A stretch of DNA of 64,000 nt from Terrisporobacter glycolicus ATCC 14880 = DSM 1288 (GCF_036812735.1 NZ_CP117523.1:2170001-2234000), one strand, 5' to 3'. Positions 24,343 to 33,510 are shown, counted from the first letter of the stretch. Numbers and translations are program-made. Notes: generated by a model not told the origin, from the sequence alone.

Positions 24343-25154
24343 TATTTAAAAAACATATTTGTAATTTTAACTTGTGCTGAAAAACTATCAACAGGTTCAT
24401 GTATAGTAATCGATAATTTTTCACCCTTATCATTCAATAATTCTTCTAAAAAAATATTCTTTGTAAATAAGACATTACCTTCGGCTTCACTTTTGGTATA
24501 TGAAGCACCAATATTTTTTTTGGAACTATCTATATAATCAACAGTCAAACTTTCCTTACCCTTTTCATAAATATCACGTGATACTTCTACATCATTGTTA
24601 TAAATATTTTTATAAGTATGTGAATCTGGTTTTATGCCAATGTTTTTTTCAATATCTTCCAATGACATATTGTTTTTAGTAGCCATATTTTTAGCAATAT
24701 CATTGTATATATTAAGCATATTAGAATCTTTATTATCTACAATATTACATACTTCTTCAGATAAATTTATATCATTTGTTTGCAAAGATATTCTAAATCT
24801 ATTTGCATCATCAATTCCTTCATATGATAAATTTATTAAATTTGATTCAGTTTTACAACTATAGCTAACCTTATTTACTGTTTTATCCTCATTAGAATTA
24901 TAATAAATTAATAGGGTCTCATTATCATTGCTATCATTAAAAGCATATATACATGTTCCACTATCTTGTTCATAGTTATATTCTTGTAATGATTCTTTTA
25001 TGGTTTCAACTTTCACCACATCATTATTTTCTATTTTTTGAACCACATCAAAATATACATCTTTTATAGATTCTATTTTATCTTCTTTTTGCTGTGAGCA
25101 TCCTATAGTTAATATACATGTAAGTAATGTGAATACTATTATTATCTTCCTCAT
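24342..25154 (-). CDS. Lipoprotein of unknown function
   Basis: A 270-residue lipoprotein; the lipobox is LTIGC (Cys 19). The mature part has no recognised domain; it is acidic and beta-strand-rich, with ENNDVVKVETIKESLQEYNY and KNNMSLEDIEKNIGIKPDS. It is likely tethered outside the membrane. No domain homologue elsewhere in the window. Confidence 0.75.
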   Translation of the reverse strand: MRKIIIVFTLLTCILTIGCSQQKEDKIESIKDVYFDVVQKIENNDVVKVETIKESLQEYNYEQDSGTCIYAFNDSNDNETLLIYYNSNEDKTVNKVSYSCKTESNLINLSYEGIDDANRFRISLQTNDINLSEEVCNIVDNKDSNMLNIYNDIAKNMATKNNMSLEDIEKNIGIKPDSHTYKNIYNNDVEVSRDIYEKGKESLTVDYIDSSKKNIGASYTKSEAEGNVLFTKNIFLEELLNDKGEKLSITIHEPVDSFSAQVKITNMFFK

Positions 25155-25306
25155 ATTCTTCCACCCCTTTTTAGTAAAATACTAATTCAAAATAACTGTA
25201 TACATTGCTTTTCATAGTACTTTAATTTTATTTCAATAAACATTATATAACTATTGTTCATTTCCCCCTATTTTACGAATTTCTAGTTATATATCAAAGA
25301 GATGAA

Positions 25307-25846
25307 TTATAAACCTAGCTTTAGCTTTTTATTTTCAAAAATTAAACATACGCAAAAAATTATTTCAAACAATGTTATCATAGTAGCAAGTATAACTGGT
25401 TTAAAATTAAGACCTACAAGCAATGCTGATATTGGAATAATAACAGATAAAACAAAATATGTTTTGGATTTGTACAACCAACCAAAAGGCATAAGATGAG
25501 CACCAAAAATTATTGCCATAACCATTAACATTTTGTCTGGTATGGTAGGATATATCCACATGGGAATAAGTAAGTATACTATTTGATTTACTGAAAATAA
25601 TACCCCTAAACTTGTCAAAGGATTTTCCTTATTTTGAAAATCCACTTTAATTACTTTTGAAATAGCATATGAAATTGGTAATAATGGTGCTGTACAAATA
25701 AATGTAAATAAATTTTTAGTCAAGATGTTCATTGATGACATATGTACAAGTAAAATTGCCCCCCATATAATAACTGAGGCCATAATAATATGAAGCCCTC
25801 TCTTTTGCTTTATTGCACAGTCCAACCTTAATTCATCTAAATTCAT
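25307..25846 (-). CDS. DUF7010-like membrane protein
   Basis: A 179-residue protein with six hydrophobic segments. The opening MNLDELRLDCAIKQKRGLHI is the conserved lead of the DUF7010-type family of integral membrane proteins; the length is right for it. Function unknown. It is a single-gene unit flanked by AT-rich gaps. The ribosome site is TAGGAGG. Confidence 0.75.
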   Translation of the reverse strand: MNLDELRLDCAIKQKRGLHIIMASVIIWGAILLVHMSSMNILTKNLFTFICTAPLLPISYAISKVIKVDFQNKENPLTSLGVLFSVNQIVYLLIPMWIYPTIPDKMLMVMAIIFGAHLMPFGWLYKSKTYFVLSVIIPISALLVGLNFKPVILATMITLFEIIFCVCLIFENKKLKLGL

Positions 25847-25978
25847 TTTCTCCTCCTAAATATCTATTTTTTTAATACATAATTTAAAACCACATTTATA
25901 CTTTTATTCATATTAATTATAGCCTAACATAATAAAAATTTCAGATTTTGATTTTAATGATATTTAATATTCCACTAC

Positions 25979-26026
25979 AAATAACTCTATCCTAGCTTTA
26001 TAATATTTACTAAGATAGAGTTATTT
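25979..26026. terminator. Inverted repeat in the 25.85-26.27 kb gap
   Basis: AAATAACTCTATC (25979-25991) pairs with GATAGAGTTATTT (26014-26026). It is a likely terminator for transcripts passing in either direction. The rest of this 427-base gap is AT-rich; a frame reading MSKFKKAYIT at about 26075-26104 (minus) may be the last trace of a gene. Confidence 0.6.
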
Positions 26027-26213
26027 AAAATTTATTAATATTTCATATTTTACCCTAAATGTATAACCAGCTATGTTATATATGCCTTTTTAAACTTACT
26101 CATTCTATCTGGAGCTTAATTTATTTTTATAATCCTTACTTAATTACAATTTTACTATATATATAGTAACACTTTCTAAAACACCATTTTCAAACTATTT
26201 GTAATCAATTCAA

Positions 26214-26255
26214 AAAAGGATAGAAAGATAACTCAATAGTTTCCTCTATCCTTTT
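26214..26255 (-). terminator. Terminator of the GNAT/VOC operon
   Basis: AAAAGGATAG pairs with CTATCCTTTT around a 22-base loop, just after the stop of the gene at 26274. Confidence 0.8.
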
Positions 26256-26273
26256 ATAACAACATTTTTAACT

Positions 26274-26774
26274 TTACTTTTTTAATAATTTATCATAGCA
26301 ATAGAATGGTTTTTCTTTTCCTAGAAAACTCATTTCTCCAACAAGATTAAAGCCACATTTTTTAAATAAAGAATTCATTTTTGTATTTATTGAATAAGTA
26401 TCTGTTTTTAAATATACAACATTATTTTTTAAGGCTAATTCTTCTGCAAAATTCATTAACTTTGTAGCTACTCCCTGCTGTCTATAATTAGGATTAACTG
26501 CCATTCTGTGTATTACCATGGCTTTATCTTTAGATTCCCAACTTAAATCTTCGTATTCTATTGGCTCTATATAGTTAACGCAGATAAACCCTTTTATTTG
26601 ACCATCTTCATCTTGCACATATAAATCTCCACTTTCTACGTCTTCTGTAAAATCTATAGCTTGAGGATAGTTTTCATCCCACTGAGTATTATTGTAAGTT
26701 TTCATTTCTTCCACTGTTGATTTTATTATATCCATTATATTATTTACATCATTTAAACTAGCTTTTCTTATCAT
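26274..26774 (-). CDS. GNAT family N-acetyltransferase
   Basis: A 166-residue acetyltransferase. The acetyl-CoA site is VNPNYRQQGVATKLMNFAEE (R-x-x-G-x-A pattern), preceded by AMVIHRMAV and followed by LKTDTYSINTKMNSLFKKCG. The fold is complete and the length normal. The first residues (MIRKASLNDVNNIMDIIKST) are the usual start. It shares an operon-like layout with a second GNAT and a VOC protein; the substrate is unknown, but such trios commonly act in resistance or detoxification. Confidence 0.9.
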   Translation of the reverse strand: MIRKASLNDVNNIMDIIKSTVEEMKTYNNTQWDENYPQAIDFTEDVESGDLYVQDEDGQIKGFICVNYIEPIEYEDLSWESKDKAMVIHRMAVNPNYRQQGVATKLMNFAEELALKNNVVYLKTDTYSINTKMNSLFKKCGFNLVGEMSFLGKEKPFYCYDKLLKK

Positions 26775-26850
26775 ATTAAATTCTCCCTCTTACCTTTTTT
26801 TATCTTTCCAATCTTCTTCTATATTTTTGTTTTCTTCTTCAATTATCAAG

Positions 26851-27330
26851 TTATATACTTTTATACATTTTTATAGCATTTAGCTTATATCCATTCCAAT
26901 ATAAATTTATTTTTTCATTAGCTACAAATCCCTGCTTTTCCCAAAACCTAAGAACATTTTCTTCATAATCATATACCACATCAATTCTAACACTACTAAC
27001 CTTCTTAGATTTAAATATTTTTTCCAACTGATTGTATACTCTTCCTCCTATTCCATTTCCCCTATGTTTAGCATCAATCATTAGCAAGGATAAATATACT
27101 TCATTTTCGATTTTAAAATCACATACTCCCACTATTTCTCCTGGATTATTTTTTACTATTAAAGAATCAAAACCATGATTTTTCATTTCTTCAATTTCTT
27201 TAAGTATAAAGTCTTTCGTCACCCTAGATATGCCCATATGATTTTGTAAAAAAATTTTATTAGAGTTGTATATATTAACTACCACATCAACATAATCGTC
27301 TTCCATTTTATGAAATGTGTACTTGTTCAT
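26851..27330 (-). CDS. GNAT family N-acetyltransferase
   Basis: A 159-residue acetyltransferase with the acetyl-CoA motif IDAKHRGNGIGGRVYNQLEK and a final strand VVYDYEENVLRFWEKQGF. It is a different subfamily from the gene downstream at 26274. It follows the VOC gene after 27 bases and is probably co-transcribed with it. Confidence 0.9.
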   Translation of the reverse strand: MNKYTFHKMEDDYVDVVVNIYNSNKIFLQNHMGISRVTKDFILKEIEEMKNHGFDSLIVKNNPGEIVGVCDFKIENEVYLSLLMIDAKHRGNGIGGRVYNQLEKIFKSKKVSSVRIDVVYDYEENVLRFWEKQGFVANEKINLYWNGYKLNAIKMYKSI

Positions 27331-27357
27331 TTCAGTACCCCCAGCACTATTTAGTAA

Positions 27358-27783
27358 TTAGTATTTTACTCTTTTAAACATTGGATGATTTTCTTTAAAC
27401 TGAACTAAATCCCATAAGTTTCCGTACAAATCTTTAAATACAGCAACAGTTCCATAATCCTGTTCTTTAGGATCTCTAACAAAATCTATGCCTAACTTTA
27501 TCATTTCATTATAATCACGCCAAAAATCATCAGTTCCTAAGAAGAGAAAAACTCTCCCCCCAGCTTGATTTCCTATAAAATGCTCTTGTTCTTCTTTTGA
27601 TGCTCTTGCAAGTAAAATTGTCGTACCATTTGAACCAGGTGGAGATACTACGACCCATCTTTTATCTTGCTCCGGTTGGTACGTATCTTCTACTAATGTA
27701 AAATGAAGTTTTTTTGTGTAAAATTCTATTGCTTCATCATAATCTTTTACAACTAAAGCAATATGCACTATTGATTGAATCAT
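27358..27783 (-). CDS. VOC (glyoxalase/bleomycin resistance) family protein
   Basis: A 141-residue two-module betaalphabetabetabeta protein. IVHIALVVKDYDEAIEFYTK holds the first metal-ligand His, and VAVFKDLYGNLWDLVQF holds the second-module strand with D-x-x-G-x-x-W-D. One ligand position carries D or Q where a Glu or His is often found, so a metal-independent binding role is possible. Substrate unknown. Confidence 0.88.
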   Translation of the reverse strand: MIQSIVHIALVVKDYDEAIEFYTKKLHFTLVEDTYQPEQDKRWVVVSPPGSNGTTILLARASKEEQEHFIGNQAGGRVFLFLGTDDFWRDYNEMIKLGIDFVRDPKEQDYGTVAVFKDLYGNLWDLVQFKENHPMFKRVKY

Positions 27784-27975
27784 TTTCTAATCCTCCTTAT
27801 TAGACTATAAATAACAAATAAATTATTTCTCTAATTATATATTATATTAAAATAATTATTTTTTCAGATTAAGTTAATATTTTAATATAAACTTAATCTT
27901 TTCCATTAATTAAAAGAATACAAAGCAAAGTACAGGAAAAAATAAGACTAATTATAATAAAGGAGGTAAATTATT

Positions 27976-28653
27976 TTGTTTAAACATGATAAAGCATTGT
28001 TACATGAAGTAAAAGTAGAAAAACCTAACCCTCAATATGCAGTTCTAATGCAAGAACAATTAGGTGGAGGTAATGGAGAATTAAAAGCTGCTATGCAGTA
28101 TATGGCTCAAAGTTTTAGAATAAAGGATCCAGAAATCAAAGATTTATTCTTGGATATAGCATCAGAAGAACTTAGCCATATGGAAATGGTAGCCCAAACT
28201 ATAAATCTACTAAACGGTCATGATGTTGACTATAAAGCAGTTGAATCAGGTGAGGTTGAAACCCATGTATTAACAGGACTATCTCCTGTATTAATAAACT
28301 CATCAGGAGCACCATGGACAGCAGATTACGTAACTGTAACAGGTGACTTAGTTGCTGATTTATTATCCAATATAGCATCAGAGCAAAGAGCTAAAGTTGT
28401 TTATGAATATCTTTATAGACAAATAGAAGATAAATATGTAAGAGAAACAATAGATTTCTTACTAAACAGAGAGGAAGCCCATAATGCATTATTTAGAGAT
28501 GCTCTTAACAAAGTTAAAGATACAGGTTCTAATAAGAGTTTTGGGGTAACTGAAGATTCAAAAATATACTTTGATTTATCTACACCAGGACCTAACCACG
28601 ATAGCAAAATGAATATTACTCCACCATCATTTGAAGATCCAATAAAAAAATAG
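27976..28653 (+). CDS. Manganese catalase (spore-coat CotJC type)
   Basis: A 225-residue ferritin-like protein that disproportionates hydrogen peroxide at a di-manganese site. Ligands are visible as ELKAAMQYMAQ (Glu), ASEELSHMEM (Glu, His), SEQRAKVVYEYLY (Glu) and REEAHNALF (Glu, His). The start is TTG (27976) with AAGGAGGT 8 bases upstream; the first ATG would drop the family's usual MFKH lead. Single gene, closed by a terminator. In Clostridia such genes are often sporulation-controlled; no promoter is assigned here. Confidence 0.9.
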   Translation: MFKHDKALLHEVKVEKPNPQYAVLMQEQLGGGNGELKAAMQYMAQSFRIKDPEIKDLFLDIASEELSHMEMVAQTINLLNGHDVDYKAVESGEVETHVLTGLSPVLINSSGAPWTADYVTVTGDLVADLLSNIASEQRAKVVYEYLYRQIEDKYVRETIDFLLNREEAHNALFRDALNKVKDTGSNKSFGVTEDSKIYFDLSTPGPNHDSKMNITPPSFEDPIKK

Positions 28654-28735
28654 AAAATTAGTAGAAGAATGTATTTAATTTAATTAAGTAGAACTTCTAC
28701 ATATTAGATATAAAAATTGTATATTTGTAAATTAA

Positions 28736-28780
28736 AAATAGCAACTACTTTGGTCTCTCCCGAAATAGTTGCTATTTATA
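28736..28780 (+). terminator. Terminator of the manganese catalase gene
   Basis: AAATAGCAACTA pairs with TAGTTGCTATTT; the loop is 18 bases. Confidence 0.85.
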
Positions 28781-28822
28781 ATTTAGCTATAGTATTATCT
28801 AATCACAATGTATTTCTTTCAG

Positions 28823-29146
28823 TTATAATTGATTATCGAAATATTTTAGCGAAAATAATTCTATAGCATTTCGTAATCCGATAAAACATAACACATAAGT
28901 AAATACACGATTCAAAGTAAGGGTTATGTCAATATTAGAAAATAGCAATATGGTTTCTCCAATAGCTAAAAATACTATCAAGATATAGTTTGAAAAATTC
29001 GCTGCATTATTAGCTTTGTTTTGAATTAACTGCCAACGTTCGTCTTTTTTGTAATCAATTTCTTTTTTAGCCTTCCACATATAAAGAAAAATAGTAATTC
29101 CAGTACTAAGAATTATAAAAATTGAAATAATAATTTGTCCATTCAT
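28823..29146 (-). CDS. Three-helix membrane protein paired with an XRE repressor
   Basis: A 107-residue protein: hydrophobic segments at about residues 4-20, 48-67 and 73-95, with KKEIDYKKDERWQLIQNKAN between the first two. The start at 29146 is preferred over 29170 because GAGGAGG lies 9 bases upstream; it overlaps the end of the XRE gene, so they are translationally coupled. DERWQLIQNKA is a pattern shared by partners of small XRE regulators (DUF2178-like). Function unknown. Confidence 0.8.
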   Translation of the reverse strand: MNGQIIISIFIILSTGITIFLYMWKAKKEIDYKKDERWQLIQNKANNAANFSNYILIVFLAIGETILLFSNIDITLTLNRVFTYVLCFIGLRNAIELFSLKYFDNQL

Positions 29147-29150
29147 TATT

Positions 29151-29351
29151 TTAATCCTCCTCGTATTCAAAAACTTTATTTATTGAAATATCAAAAACCT
29201 TTGCGATTTTAAAAGCTAATTCTAAAGATGGTGTATATTTATACTTCTCAATTGATATAACCGCTTGACGAGAGATACCTACCTTTGCAGCTAAGTCAGC
29301 TTGTGTCCAATCACGTTCAGCTCTCAAAACTTTAATTCGATTGTGTATCAA
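29151..29351 (-). CDS. XRE-family small repressor
   Basis: A 66-residue helix-turn-helix protein (WTQADLAAKVGISRQAVISI is the HTH core; KYKYTPSLELAFKIAKVFD completes it). It is upstream of the membrane protein at 28823-29146. A repeated palindromic site covers its promoter, so it most likely represses this pair and possibly others. Confidence 0.9.
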   Translation of the reverse strand: MIHNRIKVLRAERDWTQADLAAKVGISRQAVISIEKYKYTPSLELAFKIAKVFDISINKVFEYEED

Positions 29352-29363
29352 AGTATTACCTCC

Positions 29364-29426
29364 TTGACAAAATGTAATCTGTTGTTTACATTTTAAATTG
29401 TAATCTGTTGTTTACATTTTGTCAAC
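29364..29426 (-). promoter_or_regulatory. Repeated operator of the XRE/membrane pair
   Basis: Two 22-base direct repeats begin at 29373 and 29399 (26-base period), each with TGTAATCTG then TTGTTTACATTTT. Each contains a TGTAA/TTACA inverted repeat. Outside them TTGACAAAATGT and ACATTTTGTCAA are mirror images, which makes the whole 62 bases symmetrical. The site lies between the divergent XRE and MATE directions, just upstream of the XRE start. Confidence 0.75.
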
Positions 29427-30724
29427 TAAAAGATACTTTTCATCTTAATTAAAAACATACTGTTTATAGCAAACACCACTAATTCAGTTATTACAAAGGC
29501 ATACCAAATACCATCCATTTTAAATATAGAGCTTAAAAGTAAAACAGTAGGAATAAGGATTAAAGTACTTCTTAAAATAGATATAATCATGCCTTGTTTT
29601 GCATTTGATATGGAACTAAAAAATGCAGAAGACACTATATTAATTCCTGCAAATAAATACCCTAAAAAGTATATTTTCATTCCTTGTGATGCTATAATCA
29701 TAAGTTTCATGTTGTTTTCACTATTAAATATAGCCACTATTTGATTTGTAAAAATATAAACAATTGTATAAATTAAAATCGCGAATATTATAGTAGTTGT
29801 CATAGAATATCGCAAAATACGATTTACTAACGTCATATCTCCTCTACCATAATACTCACTAGACAGGGGCTGAATCCCCTGAGATATTCCTGTAAATATG
29901 GAAGTAGCAATAAGTGCCACATTTGCTACTATACCATATGCTGCTACACCTGTGTTTCCATCAATTCTTAGTATTATTAAATTAAATGTTATTAAAGATA
30001 TTGCTGATGTAAGCTCTCCAATAAGTGATGAAAGTCCTAATGTCATAATATGATATATCTTTGAAAATAATATTTTACTTTTTACAAAATGAATGTTTTG
30101 ATTTTTCTGAGTAAAATGTATTGATAATATACATAAACTTATTATTGGAGAAAGTGATGTTGCAAGTGCTGCTCCAAAAATCCCCATTGAAAAAGGAAAC
30201 ATAAAAACATAATCTAAAATTATATTTGCCAAACTACTAGTAAGCATGGCTATCATTGATAACTTTGGATTATTGTCATTACGAATAAAAGCCAGCAAAA
30301 TATTGTTACAAATAAAAAATGGTGCAAATAACATTATGGTAGTCAAATAAGTCTTTGTAAGTGAAAGTGTTGCTTCATCTGCACCTAGCAATGTACTTAA
30401 TTCTTTTGCAAAGAAAGCCCCTAACAATACAAATATAATAGACATTACTCCACCCAAATATAATGACTGAGTAAATGATGTATTATTACTAATATTTTGT
30501 TGTTCATTAATTGAATAATCTGTTGCACCACCAATACCTATCATCAGACCAATCCCCTGAATAATACTAAAAACAGGTATTGAAAAATTCAGCGATGCAA
30601 GACCTACAGTTCCAAGGGCCTTTGAAACAAACAATGTGTCTGCAAGAATATAACATGAAATACCTATCATTCCCATAACATTTAAACTAACATACTTCAT
30701 AAATTTAACTTTTAATTTTTCCAT
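29426..30724 (-). CDS. MATE family efflux transporter under a ykkC riboswitch
   Basis: A 432-residue MATE protein with 12 membrane helices (ISCYILADTLFVSKALGTVG, LASLNFSIPVFSIIQGIGLM and later duplicated blocks). It exchanges cations for toxic organic compounds. The ATG at 30724 (AAGGAGG 7 bases upstream) is the start; the open frame extends to 30850 only through riboswitch RNA and that part is not translated. A ykkC-type aptamer and its terminator precede the gene, so efflux of guanidinium-type compounds is inferred. Confidence 0.92.
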   Translation of the reverse strand: MEKLKVKFMKYVSLNVMGMIGISCYILADTLFVSKALGTVGLASLNFSIPVFSIIQGIGLMIGIGGATDYSINEQQNISNNTSFTQSLYLGGVMSIIFVLLGAFFAKELSTLLGADEATLSLTKTYLTTIMLFAPFFICNNILLAFIRNDNNPKLSMIAMLTSSLANIILDYVFMFPFSMGIFGAALATSLSPIISLCILSIHFTQKNQNIHFVKSKILFSKIYHIMTLGLSSLIGELTSAISLITFNLIILRIDGNTGVAAYGIVANVALIATSIFTGISQGIQPLSSEYYGRGDMTLVNRILRYSMTTTIIFAILIYTIVYIFTNQIVAIFNSENNMKLMIIASQGMKIYFLGYLFAGINIVSSAFFSSISNAKQGMIISILRSTLILIPTVLLLSSIFKMDGIWYAFVITELVVFAINSMFLIKMKSIF

Positions 30725-30751
30725 TAAATTATGCCTCCTTGAAAATAGTAA

Positions 30752-30872
30752 TAAAAAAAAAGCCACAGGGATATTATTAAAAATATCTCCCAGGCTTTTA
30801 TCCTTCCGTGTACACAATTGCTGCGCGTTTTCTCTCGGACCAGCCAGCACAAACTGCGGAACCCTAGAAAAC
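30752..30872 (-). promoter_or_regulatory. ykkC (guanidine-I type) riboswitch with overlapping terminator
   Basis: The minus strand reads CTAGGGTTCCG (30867-30857), CTGGTCCGAGAGAAAAC, ACACGGAAGGATAAAAGCCT and GGGAGA. These are the conserved blocks of ykkC RNA in order. The last block (AAAGCCTGGGAGATAT) also pairs with ATATCCCTGTGGCTTT (30774-30759) to form a terminator with eight following T. Ligand binding would hold the last block in the aptamer and prevent termination. A -10 TATAAT lies at 30894-30889. Confidence 0.9.
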
Positions 30873-30961
30873 TAAAATATAAAATTGAATTATAGTGGAA
30901 TTCTATCACAATATTAATATTAAATCAAATATATTTTTTAGTATATTAATATTAAGAAAAA

Positions 30962-31798
30962 CTATGAAATTTTTAATTTGCCTCTATTTGTTTTTAAATA
31001 CTGCTTATTTCCAATAATAAATCTAATAAATATTATTAATGTTATAACTGTTAAAATTGTGCCTATAACAAAGTTCATTTTAATATCAAAACTTGTTATA
31101 ACACTCACCTTCTCATTTAAACTCCCCTTGAAATAACTTATACTTGTAAAAATTCCCGATAATAAATTATTTACAACATGAACAGTAATTGGAACTAGTA
31201 AGTTATTATATTTTACGTATAATAAACAACATGCCACACCAAAGACTATAGCTCCTAATACACCTAAAAACTCATGACCAATACCAAAAATGGAAGATGA
31301 TATAATTGCAGAAATAATAAAGCTAAATCTCATATTTAATCTTTTAAAAACAATTCTTCTAAAAATTATTTCCTCTAAAAGAGGTGCTATTATTACTATA
31401 GAAATCAGGAATATTAACAATTCTTTATTATTAATCGGATTTCCAAAAGTATCATTAACCACCTCTAAGGCTTTATTTTTATCAGTAATTGATACAAATC
31501 CTAAACTTAGATTAGAAAGGCCTATGGATAAAAATATCTGAGTTGCTACTACTATTATTATTTCTTTTATACTAGCAACTTTTTTAAAATTATTAAATCT
31601 TTCTTTTGCTAATTTTACACCTACTCTACCTGATATTAAAGTAACTAGTAATACTGATAAAGATAAAACAAATGACAATTGTAAATCATTCATTTCTGGT
31701 ATACCTTTTAAAAATGAATATAATATTACTCCAAATGTAACTAAAAATGTTGTTCCAAGGTAAATCAAAATCATTTGCCAAATTTTAATTTCTTTCAT
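30962..31798 (-). CDS. CPBP family intramembrane glutamic protease
   Basis: A 278-residue protein with eight hydrophobic segments. The three CPBP motifs are present: LLEEIIFRRIVFKR (EExxxR), SIFGIGHEFLG (FxxxH) and ITVHVVNNLLSG (HxxxN). These residues form the catalytic site in the Rce1-like branch. In bacteria such enzymes cleave bacteriocin or signal peptides or serve in self-immunity. No bacteriocin gene is adjacent; the gene upstream direction is the APC permease terminator region. Confidence 0.88.
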   Translation of the reverse strand: MKEIKIWQMILIYLGTTFLVTFGVILYSFLKGIPEMNDLQLSFVLSLSVLLVTLISGRVGVKLAKERFNNFKKVASIKEIIIVVATQIFLSIGLSNLSLGFVSITDKNKALEVVNDTFGNPINNKELLIFLISIVIIAPLLEEIIFRRIVFKRLNMRFSFIISAIISSSIFGIGHEFLGVLGAIVFGVACCLLYVKYNNLLVPITVHVVNNLLSGIFTSISYFKGSLNEKVSVITSFDIKMNFVIGTILTVITLIIFIRFIIGNKQYLKTNRGKLKIS

Positions 31799-31940
31799 TA
31801 TTTTCCCCCTATGCCTCTTCCTTTTAAAATAATTTCTTTAAGTTACCCTCACTACATAATTTTACTATAGAGTATATTCTCATTACTACTTTATTAATAC
31901 ATCTTAAGATAATTTATTCTTATAATTTATGTCCAATAAT

Positions 31941-31993
31941 AAAAAGGATAGTATAATAACTTTTAAAATTTAAGTTATCACAACTATCCTTTT
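31941..31993 (-). terminator. Terminator downstream of the first APC permease
   Basis: AAAAGGATAG pairs with CTATCCTTTT with an inner stem around GATAACTTAAA; the minus-strand reading ends in A/T-rich sequence. Confidence 0.75.
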
Positions 31994-32003
31994 ATTTGTA
32001 ACC

Positions 32004-32057
32004 GTTTACATTTATGGGTCTATCCTACCTTTAGTTTACACTTATAAGTCTATCCTG
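32004..32057. repeat. Two 30-base direct repeats at the end of the APC permease gene
   Basis: GTTTACATTTATGGGTCTAT (32004) and GTTTACACTTATAAGTCTAT (32034) start identical 30-base units that share GTCTATCCT. The second unit contains the stop codon of the permease gene. The repeats may reflect slippage or a protein-binding site. Confidence 0.6.
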
Positions 32058-33402
32058 TTTTTTCAGTTCCAAAATCCTTAACTCTTAATTTATCAAAATA
32101 ATTATACATAGGTAAACCTAGTAAAGTTACTACTATACTACCAATTGACATTGCTGTATTAAATGAACCTGCAAAAAACAATTGATTTATTAGTACAAAT
32201 AATCCTCCACACATTGCAATAATAGGTATTAAAGGATACATTGGCACTTTATATGGTCTATGTAAATCCGGATTATTTTTTCTAAGTTTTATTACTCCGT
32301 AAAAAGTTAAAACATAGAAAACCCACACAGAAAACATAGCTAAATCTGTAAGTAAATTAAATTGACCTGATATTGAATACACAATTGAAATTGCTACAAT
32401 AACACCTATTGAACATGCAGGAGTATCTTGTTTGTTAAGTTTTTTTATAAATTTACTTCCTGGTACTAACTCTTTCACACCTAAAGTGTATAAAGGTCTT
32501 GAACCAGTTAAAATATATCCATTAGCACATCCAAATAATGATATTAATATACCACATGTAATTAACTTTCCACCTGTTGGCCCTAGAATAACTTCGGCTA
32601 CTGCAGAAGCTGGAGCGTCATAAGTTGCTAATGCGCTTGCTGGCAATACACAAAGATATGATATGTTTATTATAACATATACTGCCATTACAACAGATAA
32701 ACCACCAACAATAGCCCTTGGTAAATCTTTACCTGGATTCTTCATTTCACCAGCTATTGCCCCTACGTTTATCCATCCATCATAAGCAAATAATACAGCT
32801 ATCATAAGTTGTCCCATTATGCTCATAGGAGACAATCCTTCTCCAATCATTGGAGTCATTATAGATGCTGAAGATGGATTTCCTTTAACAAAACCTAATA
32901 CGATTAATATAACTAAAGGTATTAGTTTGCAAACTGTAGATACTGTTTGTATTATACCACTAGTTTTTGAACCTAAATTATTCATAAATCCTAAAAACAC
33001 CATTACGCCTATTGTAAAAGGCAAACTTAATGAAGGGTTAGCAAATAAATAAGCAACTTGCTGTCCAAACATTACTGATATAGCTGCTATCATTGCTGGA
33101 AAAAACAATAAACTTTGCATCCATCCAGTTAAAAAACCTAATTTTTCCCCATAAATTTCTTCTATGTATACCATCATACCACCTGTTTTAGGTATTGCTG
33201 CTGATATTTCAGCTGCCGTTAGACCACCAGCTATTGTAAGTACACCGGCTAATATCCAGGCTAAAATTCCCAGTCCCGGAGCTCCCCCTGTTAAGGTATA
33301 AACTGCTTGGGATTTAAAAAATACTCCACCTCCAATAACCGTTCCAATAACTGTTGATAGTGCCGCTGATAGTCCTAGATTTTTTTGTAAATTTTGTTCC
33401 AT
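32050..33402 (-). CDS. APC superfamily amino-acid permease, copy 1
   Basis: A 450-residue permease with 12 helices; the N-terminal LSTVIGTVIGGGVFF is the first unwound helix with the backbone-binding G-x-G. It fits the SteT/YfnA-like branch that transports or exchanges small neutral amino acids, though the substrate is not proved. Its neighbour at 33672 is a close duplicate (54 of the first 60 residues identical by eye). The promoter is duplicated too. Length is normal. Confidence 0.9.
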   Translation of the reverse strand: MEQNLQKNLGLSAALSTVIGTVIGGGVFFKSQAVYTLTGGAPGLGILAWILAGVLTIAGGLTAAEISAAIPKTGGMMVYIEEIYGEKLGFLTGWMQSLLFFPAMIAAISVMFGQQVAYLFANPSLSLPFTIGVMVFLGFMNNLGSKTSGIIQTVSTVCKLIPLVILIVLGFVKGNPSSASIMTPMIGEGLSPMSIMGQLMIAVLFAYDGWINVGAIAGEMKNPGKDLPRAIVGGLSVVMAVYVIINISYLCVLPASALATYDAPASAVAEVILGPTGGKLITCGILISLFGCANGYILTGSRPLYTLGVKELVPGSKFIKKLNKQDTPACSIGVIVAISIVYSISGQFNLLTDLAMFSVWVFYVLTFYGVIKLRKNNPDLHRPYKVPMYPLIPIIAMCGGLFVLINQLFFAGSFNTAMSIGSIVVTLLGLPMYNYFDKLRVKDFGTEKTG

Positions 33403-33482
33403 AACTATTCCTCCCTTTTAATTGCAAACAATAATTATAATCACACCATATTCGCCATAGCTATAAAAAACTTTACTTAATT

Positions 33483-33510
33483 ATTGTAGTATAAAAAAAC
33501 GTTTTCGCAA
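33483..33510 (-). promoter_or_regulatory. Promoter of APC permease copy 1 with palindrome
   Basis: Reading the minus strand: TTGCGA, a 16-base spacer, then TACAAT. The spacer begins with AAAACGTTTTTTT, whose AAAACGTTTT is a perfect palindrome like a catabolite or LacI-type operator. The same promoter precedes copy 2 (35111-35138), identical in all key bases. Confidence 0.6.

Noticed and set aside
25302-25499. Plus-strand frame opposite the DUF7010-like gene
   Set aside because: Antisense to a conserved multi-pass membrane gene with a good ribosome site.
29373-29420. Direct repeats as a tiny CRISPR array
   Set aside because: Only two copies, four-base spacer and internal dyads; promoter position suits an operator.
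30724-30850. Longer N-terminus of the MATE protein
   Set aside because: These codons overlap the ykkC aptamer and terminator, and the good ribosome site is at 30724.
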